From the NCBI RefSeq assembly GCF_900182985.1, contig NZ_FXUY01000001.1, positions 1,364,001 through 1,428,000 of the forward strand: a stretch of DNA of 64,000 nt, read 5' to 3'. The stretch is from Pseudomonas helmanticensis (GTDB taxonomy: Bacteria > Pseudomonadota > Gammaproteobacteria > Pseudomonadales > Pseudomonadaceae). Numbering within the stretch: the first letter of the stretch is position 1; every line of letters starts with the position of its first letter. The translations under genes were made by a program, and so were the position numbers. The notes under the pieces were generated by a model. That model ran no database searches. It had not been told where the DNA came from and saw only the letters and a list, made by a program, of their open reading frames with translations. This document shows positions 53,649 to 64,000 of this stretch, in pieces.

Positions 53649-56153
53649 ATGACGCGCTACCGTCATCTGTGGGCTTTGCCGCACCTGCTGCTGCCCGCCT
53701 CGCTTCTGCTGCTCGGCAGCTCACCCGCCACGGCGGCCTGTACGCTAGTCGCTGGCCCCGGCAATGACAACTTTACCTGCGACAGCGGCAGCAGCGGCCC
53801 GCTGACCGACCTCGCGGGCAATAACAGCCTCACCTTGCCGGCCAATGGCACCGGGCAAATCAACGGCAATGTGACGTTCGGCGCCGGCACTGACCGGGTC
53901 GAGGTCAACTCAGGGGTGATCACGGGCGCCGTCAGCCAGGGCAACGGCATCGACGACTTTGTCATGAGCGGCGGTTCGATCGGCTCTCTGGCGCAGGGCG
54001 ACAGCCGCGACACCTTCCTGATGACCGGCGGCACCATCGTTGGCGCTTTCGAGGATGGCGATGTTGCACGCATGACCGGTGGCACCATCGGCCGCGTCGA
54101 CATGAAGCTCGATAACAATATTTTCGACATGTCCGGCGGGCAGATTCTCGGCAATCTGGTCACCGGATTCGGCACCGACACCATCATCGTTTCCGGCGGG
54201 CGCATCGGTGGCAACATCAGCGTCAGCGGCGGCAACGACAGCATCACCGTGACCGGCGGCGAAATCGTCGGCGAGATCCGCGCCAGCGTCGGCGATGACC
54301 GGTTTGTCTGGGACGGCGGCGGGGTCATTCGTTCGGCGGTTCTGCTCGATGTTGGCAATGACACCGCAACGCTGCGTAATCTCGACGACAGTCTTCTCAC
54401 GCTGACGCCGAGCGTCGATGGCGGTGTCGGCAACGACGTACTGACCTTCGACAACACGCGCACGGCGCTTCCCGCGCGCTTCACCAACTGGGAAACGGTC
54501 AACCTGAGCAATGCCGCGCAACTCGACCTCGGTTCCGCCAGCCTGGTGCTGGGCGACGCCGGCACGGGCACGGGCGTGCTGAACATCGATGCAAGCAGTT
54601 CGCTGTATTCGACCCAGGGCGCAGTGTCCCCCGCCGTGGCCGGGCAGGCAGTGACCTTGAACAACGCAGGCGTCATCGATCTCACCCGTGGCAACAGCCG
54701 CGCCGATGACACGCTGACCGTGCAAGGCAACTATGTCGGCAACAATGGCCAGTTGTTGCTGCAGAGCGTCGTCGCTGGCGATGACTCACCGAGTGACAAA
54801 CTGGTGGTCAACAATGGCAGCCTCAGCGGTGCGACGGTGATCAGCGTGAGCAATCTCGGCGGCGCGGGTGGGCTGACCCAGGCCAATGGCATTCAACTGG
54901 TGCAGGCCCAAGGCAGCACGGTCAGCAGCAATAACGCCTTTACCCTCAATGGCCCGATTTCCGCCGGCGCCTACGATTACTACCTGTTCAAGGGCGGCGT
55001 CACTGCCGGCACCGAGAACAGCTGGTACCTGCGCTCTGCCGTGGTCGCGCCGCAAGTGGTTGCCGTGCCAAACCCCGACCCGAGGCTGCCACCGATTCTG
55101 GTACCGGTGGTTGCCGTGCCGGTTGCGGCCATCGCCCCGGCTGGCAGCCCGCCGTTACCGGTGTTGCCTGCCGCCGTGGCTGGGGCCGAGCCGATTCCGT
55201 TGTACCGTCCGGAAGTGCCGACCTGGTCGGTGTTGCCCCCCGCCGCCGCGCAACTCACGCTGAATGCACTGGGCACGTTCCACGACCGTCAGGGCGACCA
55301 ACGCCTGCTCAATGAGACCGGGGCGTTCGGCGCCGGATGGGGCCGGGTCTATGGGAAGAACTTCGATCAGCGTTGGGCCGGCACCGTCACGCCGCGCCTG
55401 GACGGCTCGCTCAATGGCTTTCAGGTCGGCAATGATCTGTACAGCTCGCTGACCGCCGGTGGGCAGACGCAACGCCTCGGTTTCTTCGTCGGCCACAGTC
55501 GTTTGCAAGGCGACGTCGATGGATTCAATGAAGGCTTCGAGAACAACAGCGCCGGCGAAATCAAACTCGAAGGCGACAGCTACGGCGTGTACTGGACCTT
55601 GGTCGATCCGTATGGCTGGTACATCGACACCGTAGTGATGGGCACCCGATTCGATGGCGACAACCGCTCCGACCGTGGCGTCAAACTGGACAACCGCGGG
55701 CATGCACTGACGCTGTCGGCAGAGGCCGGCTATCCGTTCCCCATCAACGACACGTGGGTAGTCGAACCGCAGACTCAGGTCATCCACCAGAAAATCTCCC
55801 TCGACAGCCAGGACGACGGCATCTCGCGGGTCTCGTTCGACTCCGACGGCGCCTGGACCGGACGCCTCGGCGCACGGCTCAAGGGTCGCTATCAGGTCAG
55901 TGGTCTACCAGTGGAACCGTATCTGCGGGCTAACCTGTGGCACACCTTTTCCGGTACCGACTCGGTGACATTCGGCGACACAGATGTCATCAGCAGCGAA
56001 CAGAAATCTTCCACGGCCGATATCGGCCTCGGCGTCATAGTGACACTCGACCGTGCCGTGAGCGTGTACGCGAGTACCGATTACAGCCGCAATATTGACA
56101 GTAATGACCTGCGTGGCGTGGCCGGCACTCTCGGCGTGCGCATCAGTTGGTAG
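53649..56153 (+). CDS. Autotransporter with beta-helical passenger
   Basis: The 834-residue type V secreted protein begins with a signal peptide (LLLPASLLLLGSSPATA). The passenger (about 30-470) is built of short repeats of the type GxIxGxxxxGxGxDxFxMSGG, a parallel beta-helix. A Pro/Val/Ala-rich linker (about 475-525) follows, then a C-terminal beta-barrel of about 290 residues ending in TLGVRISW with the terminal aromatic residue. It should insert in the outer membrane and display or release the passenger. The passenger has no recognisable enzyme motif and may be an adhesin. AGGGAA precedes the ATG. Confidence 0.88.
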   Translation: MTRYRHLWALPHLLLPASLLLLGSSPATAACTLVAGPGNDNFTCDSGSSGPLTDLAGNNSLTLPANGTGQINGNVTFGAGTDRVEVNSGVITGAVSQGNGIDDFVMSGGSIGSLAQGDSRDTFLMTGGTIVGAFEDGDVARMTGGTIGRVDMKLDNNIFDMSGGQILGNLVTGFGTDTIIVSGGRIGGNISVSGGNDSITVTGGEIVGEIRASVGDDRFVWDGGGVIRSAVLLDVGNDTATLRNLDDSLLTLTPSVDGGVGNDVLTFDNTRTALPARFTNWETVNLSNAAQLDLGSASLVLGDAGTGTGVLNIDASSSLYSTQGAVSPAVAGQAVTLNNAGVIDLTRGNSRADDTLTVQGNYVGNNGQLLLQSVVAGDDSPSDKLVVNNGSLSGATVISVSNLGGAGGLTQANGIQLVQAQGSTVSSNNAFTLNGPISAGAYDYYLFKGGVTAGTENSWYLRSAVVAPQVVAVPNPDPRLPPILVPVVAVPVAAIAPAGSPPLPVLPAAVAGAEPIPLYRPEVPTWSVLPPAAAQLTLNALGTFHDRQGDQRLLNETGAFGAGWGRVYGKNFDQRWAGTVTPRLDGSLNGFQVGNDLYSSLTAGGQTQRLGFFVGHSRLQGDVDGFNEGFENNSAGEIKLEGDSYGVYWTLVDPYGWYIDTVVMGTRFDGDNRSDRGVKLDNRGHALTLSAEAGYPFPINDTWVVEPQTQVIHQKISLDSQDDGISRVSFDSDGAWTGRLGARLKGRYQVSGLPVEPYLRANLWHTFSGTDSVTFGDTDVISSEQKSSTADIGLGVIVTLDRAVSVYASTDYSRNIDSNDLRGVAGTLGVRISW

Positions 56154-56475
56154 ACCTTCCGTCGGACATAAAACCGCTCTAACACGAGGCCTGCAAAACG
56201 ATTTTCCATACAAACAACCACTTAGTTATGTGCAGAAAAACAAACACTTGCCAATCCTCTTTGGCCACTACCGTTCATCGTCCAATTTCTTGACGCGCGC
56301 CTCGCACTCTTCTTATCTCTACCTTACTACCCCCGGAATCACTACCCGGAACGAGCCTTCGGACACTCGCGAAATCGAGCGGCCACGGTTTGTCCCGCTC
56401 CATTCGGTCGCCCCTCGTTCGGGGTAGGAGAGACGCCACATCGAGATGTCGCATGCGCTTGCAAGGTAGACCTCC
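56154..56475 (+). other. Gene-free region between the two barrel genes
   Basis: This 322-bp stretch is more AT-rich than its surroundings and holds no credible gene. It contains a small hairpin CCCCTCGTTCGGGG near 56410-56423. It probably carries the promoter of the downstream barrel gene. Confidence 0.45.
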
Positions 56476-57546
56476 ATGAAAATTTCATTCACCCCACACG
56501 AGATCAAAATCACTTTCTGCACAGTGTCGAGTTCCATCTTGCTGTGCTCATCCATGGAGGCGCAGGCCGGCCCTGCGGCGGATGAAACCACGCCGTGGTA
56601 TCGCGCGGACGTACCGGTGATGACCTTGCCCGCCACGGTCATCACCCCCGATCAGCAGCGCTTCAGCCCGCGGCCCGACCTGCGCGGCGCCAACCTGATC
56701 ACTGAAGATCTCGCCCCCGGCGCCTGGGACCAGCTCTACGGCCGCAGCGCCCGGCAAGCGCAAACCGACGTGTTGTCTTCGGGTTTTGCCACACCCGGCA
56801 GCGGCGAGTTCAAAGGCCCCGCCGTCCTGACTCTGCAAAGCGGCAGCGGCCATACCCAGACCATCGGCCTGATCGGCGGCCTCAATCAGATTCAAGCCAA
56901 CGGCAACGGCTTGCTCACCAGTCGCGCCCTCGACGACCCGACCACCGACACCCTCAACCTGCAAGGCCAGAGCCTCGGCGCCTATTACAGCCTGACCGGC
57001 GCCCAAGGCTGGCACGTCGATCTGTCGGCCAGCGGCGGCCGCGTCAGCGGTTTCAGTCGCAACGAACAAGGCGCGCGGCAAGCCACCGAAGGCAGCGCGA
57101 TGACCTTCTCGGTCGAAGGCGGCTTCCCGATTGGCTTGAGTGAAAACTGGGTGGTCGAACCGCAGGCACAATTGATCAACCAGCGCATCACGCTCGACAC
57201 GCCCTATGCCGGTTCCGGCAATGCCTCATCGACGGATCTCAGCGCCTGGAGCGGTCGCGTCGGCGCCCGTTTGAAAGGCAGTTACGATTTGAATGGCCTG
57301 CCGGTCGAACCCTATGTGCGCACCAACCTCTGGCACACGGTGTACACCGGCAACACGGTGACACTGGATCAGGTCGACAAGATCAGCAGCAGCCGCAAAT
57401 CCTCGACAGTGGAGTTGGGCTTGGGCCTGGTGGCGCGGATGACGCCTTCAGTGAGTTTGTATGTCAGCGCCGATTACAGCAGCGATGTCGATGACAATGA
57501 TTTGAATGGTCTGATCGGCAGCCTTGGCGTGCGGATGCGTTGGTAG
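56476..57546 (+). CDS. Autotransporter-type beta-barrel without passenger
   Basis: The 356-residue protein has a weak N-terminal signal (ITFCTVSSSILLCSSMEAQA) and then almost only an autotransporter barrel. From about residue 95 it parallels the barrel of the preceding protein (GLPVEPYVRTNLWHT against GLPVEPYLRANLWHT; SLGVRMRW against TLGVRISW). Before the barrel there are only about 65 residues and no beta-helix repeats. It could be a remnant, a porin-like protein, or a partner that modifies its neighbour. The start codon follows AGGTAGACCTCC. Confidence 0.82.
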   Translation: MKISFTPHEIKITFCTVSSSILLCSSMEAQAGPAADETTPWYRADVPVMTLPATVITPDQQRFSPRPDLRGANLITEDLAPGAWDQLYGRSARQAQTDVLSSGFATPGSGEFKGPAVLTLQSGSGHTQTIGLIGGLNQIQANGNGLLTSRALDDPTTDTLNLQGQSLGAYYSLTGAQGWHVDLSASGGRVSGFSRNEQGARQATEGSAMTFSVEGGFPIGLSENWVVEPQAQLINQRITLDTPYAGSGNASSTDLSAWSGRVGARLKGSYDLNGLPVEPYVRTNLWHTVYTGNTVTLDQVDKISSSRKSSTVELGLGLVARMTPSVSLYVSADYSSDVDDNDLNGLIGSLGVRMRW

Positions 57547-57580
57547 CGTTTGGCTTGGCGGCGATAGTGTTTGTGCTGAC

Positions 57581-57652
57581 GCCATCGCGAGCAGGCTCAC
57601 TCCTACAAGGGGAACGCATTCCAAGTGTAGGAGTGAGCCTGCTCGCGATGGC
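57581..57652. repeat. REP family C, perfect inverted pair
   Basis: The 27-bp arms beginning GCCATCGCGAGCAGGCTCAC are perfectly inverted around an 18-nt spacer. It sits between the convergent barrel gene and glgB and may end transcription from both sides. Confidence 0.9.
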
Positions 57653-57669
57653 AGCAACTCGGTACTGGA

Positions 57670-59901
57670 TCAACCCTCTGGTTTGAGGATCAACACCGCC
57701 AGCGGTGGCAGATTCAGCTCCAGCGACAACGCCTGCCCATGGCTCGGCACTTCTTCGGTCTGCGCCCCGCCGCCGTTGCCATAATTCGACCCGGCATAAA
57801 TCCCTGCATCGCTGTTGAGCAACTCGGTCCAGCGCCCGGCAAACGGCACACCGACGCGATACGACTGACGCGGCACCGGGGTAAAGTTGGCCACGACCAC
57901 CACCGGTTTACCGTCCTTGCTCCAGCGCAGCCAGGCGTAAACGCTGTTGATCGCATCATCGCCAATCAACCACTGGAACCCCTGCGGCGCGTCATCCTGA
58001 TCGTGCAGCGCTGGCTCCTCGCGGTACAGCCGGTTAAGGTCGCCAACCAGTTTCTGTACGCCCTTGTGCTCGGAATACTGCAGCAGATACCAATCCAGCT
58101 GCTGATCGTGATTCCACTCGCGCCACTGGCCAAACTCGCAGCCCATGAACAACAACTTCTTGCCCGGATGCGTCCACATGAAGCTCAGGTAAGCGCGCAG
58201 GTTGGCAAATTTCTGCCAGCGATCGCCGGGCATCTTGTCGATCAGCGAATGCTTGCCGTGCACCACTTCGTCGTGGGAGATCGGCAGGATAAAACGCTCG
58301 GACCAGGCGTAGACCAGGCCAAAACTCAGTTCATTGTGATGATGCGCGCGGTACACCGGATCCTGCTGAATGTAGTGCAGCGAATCGTGCATCCAGCCCA
58401 TGTTCCACTTGTAGGCGAACCCCAGACCGCCCTGCTGAGTGCTTTGGCTGACACCCGGCCACGCGGTGGATTCTTCAGCGATGACCAGCGCACCCGGCGC
58501 TTCCAGCTCGACGACGTCGTTCAAGTGCCGCAAGAAATCGATGGCTTCGAGATTCTCGCGCCCACCATGACGGTTCGGCACCCACTCGCCAGCCTTGCGC
58601 GAATAGTCGCGATAGAGCATCGAAGCCACGGCATCGACGCGCAGGCCGTCGACGTGGAAATGCTTCAACCAGTGCAGCCCGGAAGCGAGCATGTAACCGT
58701 GCACTTCGGTGCGCCCGAGGTTATAGATCAGCGTGTCCCAGTCCTGATGAAAGCCTTCCAGCGGGTTGCCGTATTCGTACAACGCCGTGCCGTCGAATTG
58801 CGCCAGCCCGTGGGTGTCGGTGGGGAAATGCGCGGGTACCCAGTCGAGGATCACGCCGATTTCGGCCCGGTGGCAGGCGTCGACGAATTCGGCGAACTGC
58901 GCCGGCGAGCCATACCGCGCGCTCGGCGCGAATTGCGAAAGCAACTGATAACCCCAGGAACCACCGAACGGGTGTTCCATGATCGGCATCAGTTCGATGT
59001 GGGTGAAACCGAGTTCCTTCACATAGGGAATCAGCCGTTCCGCCAGTTCTGGCCAGCTGTACTGGCGCGCCACTTCGCCGAGATCATCCAGCTCGCATTG
59101 CCACGAACCGGCGTGCAATTCGTAGATCGACAGCGGTGCTGAATGCTTCTGGCGCTCGCGGCGACTGTTCATCCAGTCGTGATCCTGCCAGTCGATCTGC
59201 AGCGGCTCGGCGACTTTCGACGCGGTATCCGGCGGCAGGCTGGTGGCCAGCGCCATCGGGTCGGCCTTCAGCGGCAGAATCCCGTGGGCGCCGAGGATTT
59301 CGTATTTGTACAACTCGCCCGCTTGCAGCCGTGGAATGAACAACTCCCAGACCCCGGACGGATGCCGCAGGCGCATCGGATGGCGACGGCCGTCCCAGAC
59401 GTTGAAATCCCCGACCACCGACACGCGCCGGGCATTCGGCGCCCACACGGCGAACCGCACGCCGTCGACGCCATCGACGGTTTTCAACTGCGCGCCGAGG
59501 CAAGCGCTGAGGTCGCGGTGATTGCCCTCGGCGAATAGATACAAATCCATTTCACCGAGCAACTGGCCGAAGCTATACGGGTCTTCTGCCACCTGCTCGC
59601 CACCGGCCCAGCGCGTGCGCAACTGATACGGTCGCGCCTGCTCGAAATGACCGACAAACAACCCCGGCGTTTCCGCCTGTTGCAGCGGACCGCGTTCTTC
59701 GCCGCTGTCTTTGTCCAGCACGACAACGCTCAACGCACCCGGAAGATAGGCGCGAATGAATTGCCCGCCAGCGCCATCGCCGTGCGGGCCAAGAATGGAA
59801 AAAGGGTCCTGGTGTTCAGCACGCACCAAGGCATCGATATCTTTCGCCGAGGGCAGCAATGCTTCTTTGACCTGTCCCTGTTCCTTGTTCGAGAAACTCA
59901 T
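57670..59901 (-). CDS. glgB: 1,4-alpha-glucan branching enzyme GlgB
   Basis: This 743-residue GH13 enzyme introduces alpha-1,6 branches in the polymer made by GlgE or GlgA. It has two N-terminal beta domains (an extra one around 25-110, then CBM48 with [20 protein letters not shown]). The barrel carries the nucleophile in [19 protein letters not shown], Glu in LVIAEEST, and Asp in [12 protein letters not shown]. Length is like E. coli GlgB (about 730). Its start lies 2 nt after the stop of the treS fusion, so the two are coupled in the glgE-treS-glgB operon. Confidence 0.94.
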   Translation of the reverse strand: MSFSNKEQGQVKEALLPSAKDIDALVRAEHQDPFSILGPHGDGAGGQFIRAYLPGALSVVVLDKDSGEERGPLQQAETPGLFVGHFEQARPYQLRTRWAGGEQVAEDPYSFGQLLGEMDLYLFAEGNHRDLSACLGAQLKTVDGVDGVRFAVWAPNARRVSVVGDFNVWDGRRHPMRLRHPSGVWELFIPRLQAGELYKYEILGAHGILPLKADPMALATSLPPDTASKVAEPLQIDWQDHDWMNSRRERQKHSAPLSIYELHAGSWQCELDDLGEVARQYSWPELAERLIPYVKELGFTHIELMPIMEHPFGGSWGYQLLSQFAPSARYGSPAQFAEFVDACHRAEIGVILDWVPAHFPTDTHGLAQFDGTALYEYGNPLEGFHQDWDTLIYNLGRTEVHGYMLASGLHWLKHFHVDGLRVDAVASMLYRDYSRKAGEWVPNRHGGRENLEAIDFLRHLNDVVELEAPGALVIAEESTAWPGVSQSTQQGGLGFAYKWNMGWMHDSLHYIQQDPVYRAHHHNELSFGLVYAWSERFILPISHDEVVHGKHSLIDKMPGDRWQKFANLRAYLSFMWTHPGKKLLFMGCEFGQWREWNHDQQLDWYLLQYSEHKGVQKLVGDLNRLYREEPALHDQDDAPQGFQWLIGDDAINSVYAWLRWSKDGKPVVVVANFTPVPRQSYRVGVPFAGRWTELLNSDAGIYAGSNYGNGGGAQTEEVPSHGQALSLELNLPPLAVLILKPEG

Positions 59902-59903
59902 GA

Positions 59904-62900
59904 CTACTCTCCACCAAGATCGGAAAAGGGTTTAAGCCCCGTCAATAACCCATACAAACCGTGCAACGGCACGGGCAGCCACGTGGGGCGATTTTCGGCT
60001 TCATAGGCCACTTCATAGGCCGCCTTCTCCAGACCGAACAATGCCAGCGCAGCGTCGGCCCCTTCAGGATCTTGCCAGGCATGCTCAAGACTAGCTGCCG
60101 CGCGGCGATATGCCTCGACAAATGCTTCTCGCGCTTCACGCAAATAGCGTTGCGCCACCCGACGACGCGCGTCTTCGGACTCGGCACCGTGATCGACGTT
60201 GTGCACGTTGATGGTCATCGCCGCCGCGTAATCGAACGAGCGCAGCACGCCACTGACATCCTTGTACGGACTGTGTTTGCCACGGCGCTCGCTCAATGGC
60301 CGCGCCGGCTCGCCCTCGAAGTCGATCAGGTAGGCATCGCCCTTGATCACCAGCACCTGCCCCAGATGCAGGTCGCCGTGAACGCGAATGCGCAAACCGC
60401 CGACGGCTTTTTTCGCCAGATCCTGCACGTGATCGAGGATGGTTTTTTTCTCGTCGAGCAGGCGTTTGACCAGTTTCTGATCCGCCGCACCGAGTTCGCT
60501 CTGATGCTGCTTGAGCAGCTTCAGCGCATGCTCGACTTGCGCGGCAACGTCCTTGCCGGAAGCCTGCATATCCTTAGCGGTCGACACTTGCGGGGCGAAG
60601 TCGGCGTTGTCCGTCGCTGTCGCCAGTACCTGATGCATTTCGCCCAGACGCTGGCCGAGCATGCCGGCAAAATCCTTCAATTCGCCCAAGGCGTTGTAAT
60701 GCTGTTCCTGCTCGGACATGGCATCGGCGAGTTCATCGCGCAGCGCTCGTTCGAGGTTGTTCTGCGTCCATTCCCAGGCATCGCCCTGATTGCTCAGGTA
60801 ACCCTGGGCGATCATCAGCAGATTGTCTTGGCCCTGAGCGTCACGGCGAATCACCGAACCGAGCAAGGGTGAAATATTGCCGAAGCCCGCCTCGGTCAGA
60901 TACGCACTCATCTCCAGTTCCGGGTGAACGCCAGAGGCGACTTTGCGGATCAGTTTCAGCACCAGACTGTTGCCGATCACCACTGAACTGTTGGATTGCT
61001 CGGCGGACAGGTAACGCACTTGCGACTCGTCGCCGAGGCCGAGTTTTTCCAGCTGCGGCGTCGGTGCGAAACGGATTTCACCTTCGCTGGATTCCAGCAC
61101 CGTGTGGTTCTGCATGCCTTGCAGCACCGCGCGAATAAACGCTTCGAGGCTGAACGCATCAGTGATCAAACCGACCTGACGCACGCGACGCACACGTGAC
61201 AACGCCAGTTGCTGCGGCAACGCCGGGCCGACCTGATCTTCCGCAATGAAGCCGAACGGCAGTTGATAACGGCTGGTCTGGCCGCCACTGCTGACTTCGA
61301 TTTCGCTGAGCAGCACTGGATGCTGGGCATCGCCGAAGCGCACGCCATAAGCCAGATGGACTTTATCGATGGCCGCGTCCTTGCCGGCAAACCAGCGGCG
61401 GTTTTGCAGCCAGCTCGGCAGGATGTGTTGCTCCAGCGTCGTGCAGGACGGCGCTTCGAGCAGCTCTTCCATGCGTTTTTTCAGTACCAGCGTGGTGAAG
61501 TCCGGCAGGCTCTGCGCCGGTTCGACGTGCCAGCTCGGCATCTGGTTTTCGCTGGCCAGCGCAAACCAATAGAAACCGTACGGCGCCAGGGTCAGGAGGA
61601 AATTCAACTGGCCAATCGGCGGGAAGGCATTACCGCCCAGCATCTCCACCGGCACCATGCCGACGTACGCCGACAGGTCCAGTTCCGCCGCTTGCGCGCT
61701 GCGCGAGACGTTAGCCACGCAGAGGATGATTTCGTGCTTGCCATCGGCGTCGGTGAATTCGCGGGTGTAGGCGAGAATCCGGCGATTGCTCGGCGAGAGC
61801 ATTTTCAGCGTGCCGCGACCGAACGCCTTCGACTGCTTGCGCACGGCGAGCATGCGCCGCGTCCAGTTGAGCAGCGAATGCGGGTCACCGGCCTGGGTTT
61901 CGACGTTGACCGAGAGATAGCCGTATTGCGGGTCCATGATCGGCGGCAACACCAGGCTGGCCGGGTCGGCACGGGAGAAGCCGCCATTGCGGTCGATCGA
62001 CCATTGCATCGGCGTGCGCACGCCATCGCGGTCGCCGAGGTAGATGTTGTCGCCCATGCCGATTTCATCGCCGTAATACAACGTCGGCGTGCCCGGCATC
62101 GACAGCAGCAGGCTGTTGAGCAACTCGACACGGCGACGGTCGCGTTCCATCAGCGGCGCCAGACGCCGGCGGATGCCGAGATTGATCCGCGCGCGACGGT
62201 CAGCGGCGTAGTAATTCCACAGGTAGTCACGCTCTTTGTCGGTGACCATTTCCAGGGTCAATTCATCGTGGTTACGGAGGAAAATCGCCCATTGGCAGTT
62301 GGCAGGAATTTCCGGGGTCTGGCGCAAGATATCGGTGATCGGAAAGCGGTCTTCCTGCGCCAGCGCCATGTACATGCGCGGCATCAGCGGAAAGTGGAAC
62401 GCCATGTGGCATTCATCGCCATTCAGGCCTTTGGCATCGGTGTCGCCGAAATACAGCTGAGTGTCTTCAGGCCATTGGTTGGCCTCGGCGAGCAGCATGC
62501 GGTCGGGGTAATTGGCGTCGATCTCGGCGCGAATCTGCTTGAGGACGTCGTGGGTCTCGGGAAGGTTTTCGTTGTTGGTGCCGTCACGCTCGATCAGGTA
62601 CGGAATGGCGTCGAGACGCAGGCCGTCGATGCCCATGTCGAGCCAGTAACGCATCACCGACAGCACCGCTTTCATCACTTGCGGATTGTCGAAATTCAGG
62701 TCGGGCTGGTGCGAATAAAAACGGTGCCAGAAGTACTGGCCCGCGACCGGGTCCCAGGTCCAGTTGGATTTCTCCGTGTCGAGAAAAATGATCCGCGTGC
62801 CGTCGTATTTCTGGTCGTCATCCGACCACACATAGAAGTCCCGCGCAGCCGAGCCGGGTTTGGCCTTGCGCGCACGCTGGAACCACGGATGCTGGTCAGA

Positions 62901-63245
62901 GGTGTGGTTGATCACCAGCTCAGTGATCACCCGCAAGCCGCGCTTGTGCGCCTCGGCGATGAAGCGCTTGGCATCGGCCATGGTTCCGTAATCGCTGTGC
63001 ACGCCACGGTATTCGGCAATGTCGTAGCCGTCATCGCGGCGCGGCGATGGGTAGAACGGCAAGAGCCAGATGGTGTTGACGCCGAGTTCGGCGATGTAAT
63101 CGAGTTTGGCGATCAGACCGGGAAAGTCGCCGATCCCGTCGTTGTTGGAGTCGAAAAACGATTTGACGTGAACTTGATAGATCACCGCGTCCTTGTACCA
63201 GAGCGGGTCTTTGATGAAGGTGGCTGCCTTGGGTTTCTTCGCCAT
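59904..63245 (-). CDS. treS: Trehalose synthase TreS fused to maltokinase
   Basis: This 1113-residue bifunctional enzyme has a TreS GH13 part (about 1-550): [20 protein letters not shown], nucleophile in [16 protein letters not shown], Glu in [12 protein letters not shown], Asp in [11 protein letters not shown]. The part from about 590 to 1100 is a maltokinase (Mak/Pep2) with [10 protein letters not shown] and LIDFEGEP as the kinase catalytic and metal loops. TreS converts trehalose to maltose and the kinase makes maltose-1-phosphate for GlgE. Fusion of the two is known in proteobacteria. CAGGAG precedes the ATG; glgB follows at once. Confidence 0.94.
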   Translation of the reverse strand: MAKKPKAATFIKDPLWYKDAVIYQVHVKSFFDSNNDGIGDFPGLIAKLDYIAELGVNTIWLLPFYPSPRRDDGYDIAEYRGVHSDYGTMADAKRFIAEAHKRGLRVITELVINHTSDQHPWFQRARKAKPGSAARDFYVWSDDDQKYDGTRIIFLDTEKSNWTWDPVAGQYFWHRFYSHQPDLNFDNPQVMKAVLSVMRYWLDMGIDGLRLDAIPYLIERDGTNNENLPETHDVLKQIRAEIDANYPDRMLLAEANQWPEDTQLYFGDTDAKGLNGDECHMAFHFPLMPRMYMALAQEDRFPITDILRQTPEIPANCQWAIFLRNHDELTLEMVTDKERDYLWNYYAADRRARINLGIRRRLAPLMERDRRRVELLNSLLLSMPGTPTLYYGDEIGMGDNIYLGDRDGVRTPMQWSIDRNGGFSRADPASLVLPPIMDPQYGYLSVNVETQAGDPHSLLNWTRRMLAVRKQSKAFGRGTLKMLSPSNRRILAYTREFTDADGKHEIILCVANVSRSAQAAELDLSAYVGMVPVEMLGGNAFPPIGQLNFLLTLAPYGFYWFALASENQMPSWHVEPAQSLPDFTTLVLKKRMEELLEAPSCTTLEQHILPSWLQNRRWFAGKDAAIDKVHLAYGVRFGDAQHPVLLSEIEVSSGGQTSRYQLPFGFIAEDQVGPALPQQLALSRVRRVRQVGLITDAFSLEAFIRAVLQGMQNHTVLESSEGEIRFAPTPQLEKLGLGDESQVRYLSAEQSNSSVVIGNSLVLKLIRKVASGVHPELEMSAYLTEAGFGNISPLLGSVIRRDAQGQDNLLMIAQGYLSNQGDAWEWTQNNLERALRDELADAMSEQEQHYNALGELKDFAGMLGQRLGEMHQVLATATDNADFAPQVSTAKDMQASGKDVAAQVEHALKLLKQHQSELGAADQKLVKRLLDEKKTILDHVQDLAKKAVGGLRIRVHGDLHLGQVLVIKGDAYLIDFEGEPARPLSERRGKHSPYKDVSGVLRSFDYAAAMTINVHNVDHGAESEDARRRVAQRYLREAREAFVEAYRRAAASLEHAWQDPEGADAALALFGLEKAAYEVAYEAENRPTWLPVPLHGLYGLLTGLKPFSDLGGE

Positions 63246-63282
63246 GTGAAACTCCTGCTGAATTCTTTAGAAGCGTCCCACG

Positions 63283-63393
63283 ATGATCGTTCCCACGCTC
63301 TGCGTGGGAATGCCGCCATGGACGCTCTGCGTCCGATTTTGGGACGCAGAGCGTCCCGGGATGCATTCCCACGCAGAGCGTGGGAACGATCAT
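63283..63393. repeat. REP family D, nested inverted repeat
   Basis: Outer arms ATGATCGTTCCCACGCTCTG and CAGAGCGTGGGAACGATCAT are perfectly inverted. Inside, GGACGCTCTGCGTCC and GGGACGCAGAGCGTCCC form further hairpins. The right end touches the first base of the TAA of glgE. Confidence 0.9.
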
Positions 63394-64000
63394 TACGTAG
63401 TGGTGATTCGCCAGATGCCGAACGGCTGGTACGCCGGGTCAATGCGCATGAATTGGTACTTGCCATGCCAGTCCCAGCGATGGCCGTTCATCAAGTCCTC
63501 GCCATGGGTCGTCGCATCGTCCGGCAAACCCATCTCCCACAACGGCAGTTCAAAATTCGCCTCCTGCACGTTATGCGGATCAAGGCTCACCGCGACCAGA
63601 ATGAAATTGCTGCCGTCGGCACTGCGTTTGCCGAAGTAGAGAATGTTGTCGTTCCAGGCGTTGTAGACCTTCAGGCCCAAATGCGTGTGCAACGCCGGGT
63701 TCTGCCGACGAATACGATTGAGCTGGGCGATCTCGGCAATGATGTTGCCCGGTGCGGTGAAGTCGCGAATGCGAATCTCGTACTTCTCCGAATCGAGGTA
63801 TTCCTCCTTGCCCGGCACCGGCGCCGCTTCACACAGCTCGAACCCGGAATACATGCCCCACAACCCTGATCCCATGGTCGCCAGCGCCGCACGGATGAGA
63901 AAACCCGGACGTCCCGACTCATGCAGGAACGCCGGGTTGATGTCGGGCGTGTTGACGAAGAAGTTCGGCCGGTAGCACTCGCGCCACGGCGATTCATTCA
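63393..64000 (-). CDS. glgE: Maltosyltransferase GlgE (C-terminal part, cut by window edge)
   Basis: About 200 C-terminal residues are visible and the frame is open to the window edge. The part reads [20 protein letters not shown], then [20 protein letters not shown] and [10 protein letters not shown]. It ends in a beta domain ([20 protein letters not shown]). These are hallmarks of GH13_3 GlgE, which polymerises maltose-1-phosphate into alpha-1,4-glucan. It is the first gene of the minus-strand glgE-treS/mak-glgB unit, separated from treS by a nested REP element. Confidence 0.92.
   Translation of the reverse strand, partial: NESPWRECYRPNFFVNTPDINPAFLHESGRPGFLIRAALATMGSGLWGMYSGFELCEAAPVPGKEEYLDSEKYEIRIRDFTAPGNIIAEIAQLNRIRRQNPALHTHLGLKVYNAWNDNILYFGKRSADGSNFILVAVSLDPHNVQEANFELPLWEMGLPDDATTHGEDLMNGHRWDWHGKYQFMRIDPAYQPFGIWRITTT

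Noticed and set aside
61209..63869. 886-residue plus-strand frame opposite treS and glgE
   Set aside because: It is an Arg/His/Val-rich antisense shadow of two strongly conserved enzymes and crosses a REP element.

Overview
The window reads as chromosomal DNA of a fluorescent Pseudomonas (P. fluorescens group). The evidence is GC-rich coding sequence, recognisable Pseudomonas genes (zapE, dpkA, pvdQ, the trehalose/alpha-glucan cluster), many REP-type palindromes of the kind scattered through these genomes, and Shine-Dalgarno sequences of the AGGAG type. No rRNA, tRNA, CRISPR array, transposase or phage gene was seen.

Layout. 1-12 kb holds mixed housekeeping and metabolic genes: a GNAT enzyme, a dinB-zapE pair, an aldo/keto reductase, a ureohydrolase paired with a polyamine-type periplasmic binding protein and a divergent LysR regulator, an NCS2 purine permease, a LEA/WHy-type lipoprotein, a nitrilase with a divergent LysR regulator, a DUF883 membrane protein, and then dpkA. 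13.3-18.1 kb holds a very large toxin-like reading frame. It lies in one frame but is cut by a single amber codon at 15799-15801, and it ends in a zinc-peptidase motif. 18.2-23.4 kb holds a PepSY protein, a FecR-type anti-sigma regulator without a sigma factor beside it, pvdQ (pyoverdine maturation acylase) with a candidate PvdS box, a short Fur-like regulator and two tiny membrane or lipoprotein genes. 23.6-30.7 kb is a compact five-gene cluster: MdfA-like exporter, LuxE-like acyl-protein synthetase, a LuxC reductase fused to an adenylate-forming domain, a PaaK-like ligase and a two-half GNAT protein. It has no luciferase genes and looks like an uncharacterised pathway built around an acyl-aldehyde or acyl-thioester. 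31-37 kb holds a chemoreceptor behind a candidate FliA promoter, a DUF411/VTT gene pair, a secreted alpha/beta hydrolase and a 2-hydroxyacid dehydrogenase.

37.4-64 kb is the trehalose/alpha-glucan locus. On the plus strand are glgA-treZ-malQ-treY, a DUF2934 gene, and glgX. glgX is followed by four tightly packed genes (acyl-CoA dehydrogenase-like, PIG-L deacetylase, NodS-like methyltransferase, GT2 glycosyltransferase). A second PIG-L paralogue with altered active-site residues, an EEP-family phosphodiesterase and two autotransporter-barrel proteins come next. On the minus strand are glgE (cut by the window edge), a treS-maltokinase fusion, and glgB. Together TreY/TreZ make trehalose from linear glucan. 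TreS turns trehalose into maltose, the maltokinase domain phosphorylates it, GlgE polymerises the maltose-1-phosphate and GlgB branches the product. GlgX and MalQ recycle the chains. No glgC is present here.

Most interesting: the amber-split modular toxin-like gene, the LuxE/LuxC-ligase cluster, the four-gene appendix behind glgX with the divergent PIG-L paralogue, and the passenger-less autotransporter barrel.
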